64,000 bases of DNA. Source: Orobanche coerulescens. Lineage: Eukaryota; Streptophyta; Magnoliopsida; Lamiales; Orobanchaceae. A model generated the notes under the pieces. The model worked only from the letters and a program-made list of their open reading frames with translations, ran no database searches and was not told where the DNA came from. The DNA lies in NCBI GenBank assembly GCA_033398695.1, contig CM065814.1, positions 104,782,501 through 104,846,500 on the forward strand, written 5' to 3'. Below are positions 55,550 to 64,000 of the stretch, piece after piece; within the stretch, counting starts at the first letter, position 1, and every line of letters begins with the position of its first letter. A program made the position numbers and the translations under genes.

Positions 55550-57630
55550 TGTAATACCGGTTGTAATTCATCATTGTCATTCGATAATTTCATTCGGTGA
55601 TTGTCACTCGGTGGATTTTCACTCATTTATAATCATTCATCAATCATGTTCGTTCACCGTGTTCACCGCTCGGAAAAACTTGAGTTGTGTATCGTTATTG
55701 TTCATTGTTTCAACTTTCCTCATATGAGTTCGACTTTGTTAGATCACCATTAATTTTTGGTGACTCCAAAAATTCTAAATCTTTGCAATATTATAGAACA
55801 TCGAGTTAGCTTTCCAATGGTTCAAGCGGTGAGTCAATCGAGTCGGACGAGAGAGTTATGGTCGTTTTAGCTCACCCGCTCATTTTTGATTATTGGCGAT
55901 CACGCCGACCGAACTTCGGCCGTGTCGTCGACCGCGGCCCGTGCCGTACTCGTCGGAAATGCGAAGTCTCTGCCCACGAGGACTCGGCCGTGTCGTTTGG
56001 CGCGGCCGAGTCGAACTCTTCGGATAAGCGAGCCATTGCCGACACGCCGGCCGTGTTCCAGGACACGATCGAGTCATGCCGAGTCGCCGTCGGACGGGTC
56101 ACTATCGGAAGGCCCTCAGCCGCGACCGTGTCAAGCGGGGACACGGTCGAGTCCTGTCGGCGGTATGCGACACGGCCGTGCCGATCGGCACGGGCCGTGT
56201 CGGCGAGCGATCGACCCTATAAATTCATTTTTGAGCATTTCACTCATTTCTTTCCCTTTTCTTCACCTACAACCGAGAGAGAGAGCTTGAGGAGGGTTTT
56301 CCTTCACAAATCATTTTAGTGTTTGATTTTCTTCATCTCCTTTCGATCTTGAAGCCCGGACAATCAATCCAACGCGTGTTCTACGGATCTTAGTACTTGA
56401 ATCTCGAAGGTAACATCTCTAGAACCTACTTTCGAATAATTGGGGATTTTGGGGTTTTGTCCGATTCTTTCCGTTTTGTTGATAGATTCTTGATGAATAT
56501 GATTAATCTTGTTGCTATCATAAATTTTCCTACGGATTCAGAGTATATTTTCATAGTTTTGCGGAATCGAGAGGGTTTGGTTGTGGTCCGCCCTCGTTAT
56601 TATTTTGTGCGAATATACACGAATTGTAGGCGGGTTTTCGGGTGTATTCCATTTCCGTATTCGACTAGAGTTGGTTGTAATTATGTTCTTCGAATCGTTA
56701 GGTTTGGTTCCGTTGATTCCTAGTGTTCTTCGGTGATTATCCTTTCCGTTCGTTGCGTCATCAAAATATTCAAGGCAAGTAATTCTTGGAAACCTTTATG
56801 CTTAATGTGAAATGGTAATGTATATTGTGTGTGCTTTACTCACCTCGGGAGGGTCCGACGGGGCCTCGAGGGAATCTATGGCTTCGTCCTGGATTCATGA
56901 GTTTGATTCGCTAGAGCTCGGGAGGGTCCTTAGAGGCCTCGAGTGGGATTCGTGGCTTCGTCCCGGTCCTAGGTGTCGTGTGGTGCTTGACTTGTTTTAT
57001 GAATGTGGCCAGCTCGGGAGGGTCCTTAGAGGCCTCGAGTGGGATTCGTGGCTTCGTCCCGGTCCTAGGCAAATTAATTGTGACTGTTTGTTTCCGGAAA
57101 AGACATGTCTTATTTTGGTTTTCGAAATGATATTGGTGCATGTACTATGAAATGTGTAAGCGATTGGTTTGCCTTGATTACTTGTACTAGCGTAATTGCT
57201 AACCCCTCTGGGGACCCGTTTTGGGGAAATTCTTGTTATGGATTTCAGGTTATGATCATCCGGACGGCGGGCACACAGACGATACGAGGACGTTGGCCAG
57301 GGTCGTTGACATGTGCATTTGGGTCTTTCTATTTCCTTGTCCATTTTGAATTGATTGTTCTAATAATTATAAACTTATAGAGTGTACTCGCGAGTACTTA
57401 GGCTTTTCAAATTCAAACTCCGTGTTGTACTACTTTTAAATTGTTACATTGTTGGTTGATGATCATTTCGCCGGTTGCTCCGGGCGTAACTTTTTATGTC
57501 TTATAATTAAATGTGTGTCCTCGCTAACCGGGATGGTTAGTCGAGTGGAGTTTTCTTGTTTGTAGCCTGGTGGGTCCCATGTGGGGGTCCACGGCGCTGT
57601 AATATACTCTGAATATCGCGGGGTGTTACA
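55550..57630 (+). repeat. 3' LTR of gypsy D
   Basis: Closely similar to the 5' LTR apart from scattered one-base losses. The losses occur in either LTR and cluster in CC and GG doublets. Confidence 0.93.
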
Positions 57631-57635
57631 CTCGC

Positions 57636-57837
57636 AGCTGTCCGGGAGGAGATGAGATAGCAGGCCCGCCAGGCCAATCGACGTGAGAGGAGGCGCCTAG
57701 CAGCGGGAGAGGCTTATCACCAGGACTATCTGGCTGCGTGGACGAGTCATATACTCCAGCCGTACGGACCCTTTATTCCACCAGTGAGACCATCTATACC
57801 ACCCTCCTCGCCGGATGAGGCCGGCACCAGTTCCTGA
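57636..57837 (+). pseudogene. Athila B late ORF, C-terminal end
   Basis: Continues the sequence cut at 48648. A frame reads EEMR, a stop (TAG at 57658-57660), then QARQANRRERRRLAAGEAYH and LAAWTSHILQPYGPFIPPVR and ends GTSS with TGA at 57835-57837. It is a charged coiled-coil-like tail followed by a proline-rich end. No function is known. Confidence 0.55.
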
Positions 57838-58823
57838 GATGATATTAGGGGAGTACTTGACCTTTTCTCAGATTGCATATTACTATCTGTGTCCATTGAG
57901 GTCAATGTACGTCCTAAGTTTGGGGGGGTTACTTTCAGTTGCTATTTACTTATTCGTTGTTATTTTTCGTTGTTATTAATTCTAGCCTCGCTTGTCTTGA
58001 TTTTATTTGCATTTGTGGATTTTTCGTGCTTCCTTGTGTAAAACTGATGATATGACACTGATTTATTTTTGAAGAAACGGTTGAGTCTTGGTCAAGTTGC
58101 AGTCTACGATATTTGTTTCCTTTGAGTATTCATCTAGGTCTGAAATTTTTTCATTATTGTAGAAATCTTTGCGTATAATAAATGAGACATAAGTGTTTTC
58201 GAACCGTCGTCTATAAGTTTGGTTACACTTTTCACGTAGCTAGTCGTCTAGTAACATGAGTCTTGTTGGCATTCAAATTTGAGTTTAGAGTCGGACAGTC
58301 TTTCCCAAAAAGTCGAGGTATTATACATGTTCTATGATGGGAAGTCTAGTAACCGGGGGTATTCACGTGACCCGTTGCTTACTCTCGCGTAAAACGACGA
58401 CCCTGAATAGACTAAGTGTTTAGAGATATCGCATTGCCGATGATGGGAAGCCTAGTAAACGGGGGTATTCACGTGACCCGTTGTTTACTCTCGCGTAAAA
58501 CAGCAACCTTGAATCGGACGTGCGGGGATAGCTATTCGAGTTTTTTCTCCGCTGTAGAGGGAAACTTAGTAACTAGAAGCATCCATGTGCTCCATGAGTG
58601 TCTTTTACGTCAAATGGTTCCCCAATACATGAGAATGTAAATCCACCCCAGGGTTACTCCGATGAAACATAAGTCGGAACCTAGTGGTTAACTCGAATCA
58701 TTTTAATGATCATACATAAGGGAATGCTGTCCGAGGATTATTATTGATGATGAAATTCTTGAATTTTTGCCACGAGACTGTGGGACTGGGCGAGTTGGCT
58801 TGTTTAATCTAACCTTTCATATG
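57838..58823 (+). other. Athila B 3' untranslated region
   Basis: Starts with a polypurine-like TTTGGGGGGG at 57919-57928. It holds a 107-base-offset direct repeat at 58335-58410 / 58442-58517. The Athila 3' LTR does not appear before element F at 58824. Confidence 0.6.
58335..58517 (+). repeat. direct repeat pair with CACGTG core
   Basis: Two copies of about 76 bases (GATGGGAAG...CTAGTAA.CGGGGGTATTCACGTGACCCGTTG.TTACTCTCGCGTAAAAC). They are offset by 107, with a weaker third copy from about 58553. Confidence 0.85.
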
Positions 58824-58963
58824 TGTCACGCCCCCAACATCGGGCAGGACGAGGGCGCGACGATACATGTCGATCAATCAATAAGAGTGCAGTAAAGACA
58901 TTGCGGAAGGTAGAATAACGATCAATAAAATTTCAACAACGATCTTAACCCGAGGTTTTAAGA
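58824..58963. mobile_element. element F: LTR-like terminus, interrupted by copia E
   Basis: An abrupt change to TGTCACGCCCCCAACATCGG and GGGCGCGACGATACATGTCG, a start commonly seen for plant gypsy LTRs. Only 140 bases are visible before copia E. Orientation, family and the right end are unknown. Confidence 0.4.
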
Positions 58964-60914
58964 TGTTGGGATTCGGTGCCTAAAACGAAGGCCCAGCAGA
59001 AGCGGTAAAACGAAAATTAATTCGATCCGAATCCCTACGAGGATCGATCGAGCTACGTATATACGAATATATAAACAAAAGCAAGAGTTGTAAGAAACTA
59101 ACCCTCGAAGTCCGTTGATTAAATGGTAACCTTCTCTTGAGCTATTCCCCAAGCTCTTGAACGATCCAACGCCGAAAGCACCGCGTCTCTACTTGCCACG
59201 TGCCGGAAAAACAAACGGAATGACAACACCTTGCTATCCTCCGAGGATACGGCTAGAGCTAGGTGATGAAGCTTGCAATATGAGATTATCACACTCTAAG
59301 TGTATAACTCACAACTCTCAATTAATCTCTTGAAATTTCTCAAAGAAAACCAAGAAGAAATGAAGAACAAGAAGAAGACTTGAGAAATGAATTCAAAAAT
59401 TATTTTTCTCTCTCTCTCTCTCTCTCTTCATACGTGAGAAATGAATGGAATGATTTGAGAGATGATGTCTTCTACTTTTATTCTATTCCCACCCAAGATA
59501 ACAACTCATCCCACTACAACACTTGCCCCACAAGTCTTAATCATCCATTAAAGAATGGAACAAGAAACAAAAGGAAGCAAGGTGGAAAGAGGGAGGGGGG
59601 GCCAAGATGAAATTCGGACGAGTTCGGTTCGTTTCGGACTCCCGCGAGTCCAAACAGATAAACTCCGATTTCATATCGATGTATTTATATCGATTAATTA
59701 ATCCAATTAATTAAACATATCAAATACATTATAACATAATTAATTTCTCCAAGAAATAATTATATCCATGAATTAAATTAATCACCCGGTGATATATTTA
59801 ATTCATTAGGCCGTAAATCAATTTATCCAATAAATCGATTTAGACATCTAATGTCCTAAATTTAGATATCCAATATCTAATATTCATAATGAGAGAATTA
59901 GCTTGATTCATTCCGTTGTCAATCCTATTGCGCGACTCGGTAGGTCCGTCTCAGTCAGCAATGGGAGGAACCAAAGAGTAGTAGCACCACCTAGCCAGCC
60001 TGGCGGCCTACACTGTACCCCAACTGAGAACGAATGATTGGGATCATTCAAGAACCATTCTGTCGTGAATACCAGTATACGTATAAACCCTTCTTTCAAA
60101 TGTCCCGATCAAGTTATAGGGTCACGGTCAGTCAAACCCTATCTGTACTTGACGCTATGCATGCATTAATGCAAATCGAGATCATCGAGCTGTCGTGTAT
60201 CTAATACAACTAGCTCCAATGCTTTGGCCAAAGACTTATGATCTCATCTGCCAATAACCGCATAGGACATATAACCCGCTCACTAATGGGAGAAAGAATT
60301 CTATCTTGGTATTCAGTAGGACCTGCTACTTGCCCGTCAAGATGCACGTCGAGGTTGACCCCCGCCTTCCGGTTTACAGGGTCGAACTACTCTAATGAAA
60401 ATCTTGACGTCACAAGCACATCCCTACTAAATCCTCAAGTCGAAGGTTCACGAATACCTATCACAACCTTTCGATTCCGTCATTGGTGTCCGGAGTGAAA
60501 TCGTGTGACGAATCGAGGGTGAGTCGGTTCGAGTATACTAATCTAATTAGCATACCTATAACGTGTGCTCCCACTAACCATTAGTGTTCGACGGGCACTC
60601 TCCATGTCAAAGAACACGTCATACAAGTCTTTACATAAACTTAACGCCCGGTCAAGTTTCATCGACTTGCGAACGATTAAGTATTTGAGCTATAAACCTT
60701 TCCAAAGGCCGACCCCTTATCCAATAAGGAGTGGAACGTTTTGCTCTCAAATATACGGACTAGTTTCTATATATTTATTTACGAGTTAGGAATGCCGGTA
60801 ACTACCGGTAAATAAAGAAACAATCATTTGCCTTATATAAATGGTTTACATAATTACAAGTACAATGCCCTCACTCAACAACCTCTGAGTGGCATTCGAG
60901 GGCATACTCCTAAA
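58964..60914 (-). repeat. 3' LTR of copia E
   Basis: In element orientation it begins near TTAGGAGTATGCCCTCGAAT at 60914, where relatives read TGTTAGGAG, so one or two bases seem lost. It ends CACCGAATCCCAACA at 58964. It contains a CT dinucleotide run (59407-59427) and no gene; the short ORFs are chance. Confidence 0.75.
59407..59427 (+). repeat. (CT)n microsatellite
   Basis: Ten or so uninterrupted TC units inside the copia E LTR. Confidence 0.95.
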
Positions 60915-61509
60915 ATCTCCCACTTGCACTCAATGCCACACACTATGGTATCTAATACCCATGTTCTCCGATGACGCTCCAAGCTAGTCCGAGATAGTGG
61001 CTTGGTCGGTGGATCGGCGGCGTTGTCGGCCGAGTCTACTCTATGCGGCAATGTATCCCTTGCGAACAAATTCTCTTACGAGATGATACTTCCTCTCAAT
61101 ATGTTTGGTCTTTGTTGTGAAACCTCGGCTCCTTGGCACGTGCTACGGCTCCGTCGTTTTCGCGATGCAGTAGACAGGCGGCTCGGACATGGTATCATTT
61201 GAAGTTCTCCTAGAAACTTTTAATCCGAACCCTTCCTTGGAAGCCTCCGAGGCCGCTTGATACTCGGCTGACAGTGGAATCGAGTCGCGCTTTGCTTGGC
61301 ACTACGCCAAGATATCGCTCCTCCATTAAGAGTAAATATGTAGCGAAGTGGACATCGAGTCGTCCTTCGGTCCTTGGAAGTCCGAATCGGTGAATCCCAC
61401 CACATCGATTCTCCACCGCCATACATCGTAACCATATCTCTAGTCCTTCTTAAGTACTTGAGAACGTTCTTTCTGGCATCGATGTTCCCTACCCGGGTTT
61501 GCACGAAAC
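60915..61509 (-). pseudogene. copia E pol: RNase H
   Basis: Minus-strand pieces: the start of RNase H with YGGGESM and TSKDRRTT, IFTLNGGAISWRSAKQSATR in a neighbouring frame, and near the end the NAADPPTKPLSRTSLERH block (about 60990-61040). Between them many one-base losses scramble the frame, for example around 61090-61200. The polypurine tract GTGGGAGATT (60914-60923, minus strand) follows. Confidence 0.8.
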
Positions 61510-62640
61510 CTACTCACCACGCTTACGGCATGCGCGATGTCGTCTTGTACACAACATAGCATACATAAGGCTACCCACGGCTGAAGCATATGGTATATTA
61601 CTCATTTCCTTTCGTTGTTCCTCACTTTGAGGACACATCTTCAAGGTGAGTTTTATTCCATGTTGCATCGGTAGGAAACCTCTTTTAGAATCATCCATCT
61701 TAAATCGCTTTAAGATCTTATCTATATAGAGGGCTTGGGAAAGGCCTATTGTTCTCTTCGCTCTATCCCGTAGAGTCGAATTCCAAGAATATAGGTTGCT
61801 TCTCCCAAGTCTTTCATGGAGAAATTACTCGAAAGCCAAGCTTTCACGGGCGAGCATTCCCACATCATTTCCTATTAGTAGAATGTCATCTACATATAGT
61901 ACTAAGAATGCGATCTTGCTCCCACTAACCTTCTTGTATACACAAGGTTCCTCTTCATTTTGCACGAAGTCAAACTCTTTGACCGCCTCGTCAAAGCGAA
62001 GGTTCCAACTACGCGACGCTTGCTTGATCCATAAATGGAACGCAAGCTTGCACACTTCGAATATCGACTTCGGACACAAAGCCTTTAGGCTGCTCCATAT
62101 AGATTTCCTCCTCGAGGAATCCATTAAGGAAAGCCGTCTTTACGTCCATTTGCCATATCTCATAATCGTGGTAGGCAGCTATAGCAAGCATCATGCGAAT
62201 AGACTTGATCATGGCTACGGGCGAGAAGGTATCGTGGTAATCGATGCCTTCCTTTTGGGTATAACCCTTTGCCACAAGCCTGGCCTTATAGGCGTCAACC
62301 TTGCCATCACCATCAGTCTTTCTCTTGTAGATCCACTTATTCCCAATGGGCACTATGCCCTTGGGGCGGTCTACTAGAGTCCAAACCTGATTGACATGCA
62401 TCGAGTCTATCTCAGCTTCCATAGCTTCACGCCATTTCGCGGAGTCTACATCCACCATCGCTTGGTCATAGGTTGTTGGGTCGGTCTCTTGGCTATCACT
62501 TGGAACCTCATGGAGACCCAGCTCCTCCAAGTGCACAAGCCCATACCTCTCAGGTAAATGAGACACCCTACTAGACCTACGAGGTGGTTGTACTTGTGTT
62601 TCAGAAAGTTCGGTTCCAGTTTCTTGCACAGGTGTCTCTC
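61510..62640 (-). pseudogene. copia E pol: reverse transcriptase
   Basis: From about 62640 down: a serine/proline linker, MVDVDSAKWREAMEAEIDSM, GNKWIYKRKTDGDGKVDAYK, YTQKEGIDYHDTFSPVAMIK, AYHDYEIWQMDVKTAFLNGF and [12 protein letters not shown]. After a shift come the QASRSWNLRFDEAVKEFDF region and the catalytic block FLVLYVDDILLIG (about 61875-61910). Next NIPYASAVGSLMYAMLCTR with losses around it. The short connecting block SLYGLKQ has lost bases. YVDD is intact. Confidence 0.88.
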
Positions 62641-63880
62641 GAGGAGTTTCATTGTATTCTTCTAAGGAAATACTTCTACCTGCTCCGCCTTCCTGAATGA
62701 ACTCATCTTCCAGGAAGTGTGCTTGTAAAGCAACAATGATCCTTCAATCTTCGGGCATGTAGAATAGATATCCCATCGTCCCAGACGGGAATCCAATGAA
62801 ACGTCCCTTCGCAGACCTAGCTTCCAACTTTTCCACCTTAGTCTTCTTGACATAAGCGGGACATCCCCAAATCCTAATATGATTAAGACTTGCTTTCCTT
62901 CCTTCCCACATCTCATGTGGAGTTTTAGGAACGTATTTGGAAGGACATCTGTTCAAGATATACGCGGCAGTCAGGAGTGCATACCCCCACAGGTAAATCG
63001 GCAAGTCAGTATAGCCCAACATGGAACGAACCATGTTCAACAGGGTCTGGTTCCTTCTTTCTGACACACCATTTAACTAAGGAGTACCTGGAGGTGTTAG
63101 TTGTGAAACTATTCCATGTTCCTTAAGGAACTCGTCAAACTCCGTACTCATATACTCGCCACCTCGGTCCGACCGAAGTGCTTTGATATGATTACTAGTT
63201 TGTTTCTCGACTAGGGCCTTGAATTCCTGGAATTTCTCAAAGGCCTCGGATTTATGTTTCATTAAGTATACATAACCATACCTAGTATGATCATCTGTAA
63301 ACGTAATGAAATATTGATATCCGTCACGTGCTGCTTCCAAAGCACCACATACATCGGTATGGATTAATCCCCGTTTATCAGCGGCTCTTTGAAATGTCCC
63401 TGTGAAGGGGGACTTAGTCATTTTACCTTTAAGGCAAGATTCACAAGTAGGAAAGGGATCCGATCCCAATGGACCCATAAGTCCATCTTTTTCCATCTTG
63501 TAAACCTTGGTCTGACCAACATGACCAAGTCTAAGATGCCATTTCAAAACTTGATTGGTTTCATCCCTACTGCGTTTTCTAGTTATAGTATTCACAACTA
63601 CTTTGTTGCTGAGATTTAGATGATACAATCCATTCAACAATGTAGCAGTACCCACTAGTTTATTTCTAAAATAAATTTTGCAGGAACCATCACCAATGAA
63701 AAATGAAAAGCCTTTTCGGTCCATGACCGGAATGGATACAATGTTTTTGTGCCCCTTGGGCAAAACAAGTACATCTTCTAAAGTCAAAACAAAGCCGGAT
63801 TCTAAACCCAAAAGAAGTGATCCTATGTCGGTCGCCTCGACACTATGCCCGCTTCCGTGATCATAACTTCTCCACTCCAA
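62641..63880 (-). pseudogene. copia E pol: GAG-pre-integrase and integrase
   Basis: From 63880: HGSGHSVEATDIGSL, VLVLPKGHKNIVSI, KWHLRLGHVGQTKVYKMEKD and CESCLKGKMTKSPF (HHCC module). Then GLIHTDVCGALEAARDGYQY and FITFTDDHTRYGYVYLMKHK, IKALRSDRGGEYMSTEFDEF, a stop after LTPPGTP (CAG to TAG, 63076-63078), NGVSERRNQTLLNMVRSM with the catalytic glutamate, and HIRIWGCPAYVKK. D, D and E are all present; only the stop and a shift near 62700 disable it. Confidence 0.9.
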
Positions 63881-64000
63881 GCTTCCTACTTTGTTCCAGA
63901 TCCCGATTCACGGTACAAATATGAGAACTAGCACGAGAATCTAGTATCCAGAAGTAGAAAATACGATGAGCAGAACAATTTGTTTCCAAAACTAAAAGTT
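63881..64000 (-). pseudogene. copia E protease active-site region (edge cut)
   Basis: Minus strand reads FWILDSRASSHICT. The usual active-site triplet D-S/T-G is D-S-R here, one base change (GGT to CGT). Downstream a one-base loss near 63870 breaks the frame into the pre-integrase region. Gag lies beyond the window. Confidence 0.75.

Larger units (their letters stand above)
48649..57630 (+). mobile_element. gypsy D: Tekay/Del-like chromovirus, complete structure but heavily frameshifted
   Basis: LTRs 48649-50742 (2,094 bp) and 55550-57630 (2,081 bp), an internal region of 4.8 kb in the order gag, protease, RT, RNase H, integrase, chromodomain, plus primer site, polypurine tract and exact 5-bp duplication. 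It is a different family from gypsy C, with dissimilar LTRs, but the same lineage. The pol second half and the 3' LTR show many one-base losses. Confidence 0.93.
21549..58823 (+). mobile_element. Athila B: Athila-like Ty3/gypsy, internally deleted, host of four insertions
   Basis: A plus-strand element with 5' LTR (21549-22852), aspartate-tRNA-type primer site, gag, protease, a late second ORF and a polypurine-like run at 57919-57928. Its sequence is interrupted by LARD1, LARD2, gypsy D and element F. Its 3' LTR is not in the window, since no second copy of the TGTTAGACCAAATTTTGCGC start occurs. RT, RNase H and the integrase core are missing, so the element is non-autonomous. With later insertions removed, the visible part is about 6 kb. 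Confidence 0.85.
58964..64000 (-). mobile_element. copia E: Ty1/copia retrotransposon, right edge cut
   Basis: Minus-strand element with a 3' LTR (58964-60914), RNase H, RT, integrase and the start of the protease region up to the window edge. The coding order on the minus strand is normal. Several stops and frameshifts make it defective. Long LTRs (about 1.95 kb) and integrase wording suggest an Angela-like lineage, but this is tentative. Confidence 0.88.

Overview
The window is plant nuclear DNA made almost wholly of nested transposable elements. LTR retrotransposons of plant type dominate: Ty1/copia, Tekay/Del-like chromoviruses and an Athila-like Ty3/gypsy element. There is also a CACTA transposon carrying plant-type spliced gene pieces. 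Base composition and element types suggest a dicot with a large, repeat-rich genome; the sequence does not allow a species name. I found no intact resident host gene, no tRNA or rRNA gene, and no bacterial or organellar feature.

Layout. (1) 1-3119: 3' part of a plus-strand copia element cut by the window edge. (2) 3120-3544: short AT-rich stretch of unknown nature. (3) 3545-21548: minus-strand Tork-type copia ('copia A') in pieces. It is split by a solo LTR (5542-8669) and by a complete Tekay-like gypsy, 'gypsy C' (10124-21064, 5-bp target duplication GATAC). It is cut again at 21549 by an Athila-like element ('Athila B'), so its 5' end lies outside the window. (4) 21549-58823: Athila B, which has gag, protease and a second late ORF but no reverse transcriptase or integrase core. 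It is the host of four later insertions: LARD1 (23102-35398, TSD GCCGA), LARD2 on the minus strand (38612-47185, TSD ACTAT), Tekay-like 'gypsy D' (48649-57630, TSD CTCGC), and an LTR-like terminus 'F' at 58824. LARD1 itself holds a CACTA transposon (24355-28134, TSD TAT) in its 5' LTR. (5) 58964-64000: minus-strand 'copia E', inserted in F and cut by the right edge.

The nesting gives a relative order: copia A, then Athila B, gypsy C and the solo LTR, then LARD1, LARD2, gypsy D and F, then CACTA and copia E. The two LARDs are non-coding but share LTR termini, primer-binding site and pre-LTR sequence with the Tekay-like elements. They therefore look like parasites of that machinery.

Points most worth a second look. 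The CACTA element has captured the first four exons of an mRNA cap (guanine-N7) methyltransferase gene, introns included and still in frame, and also holds a Ulp1-like protease remnant. Most LTR families here carry a dense array of short inverted words at or upstream of their TATA box, and unrelated superfamilies share the same word. Athila B carries a second copy of its LTR promoter word array, followed by a plausible TATA box and a 5'-UTR intron, directly in front of its late ORF.
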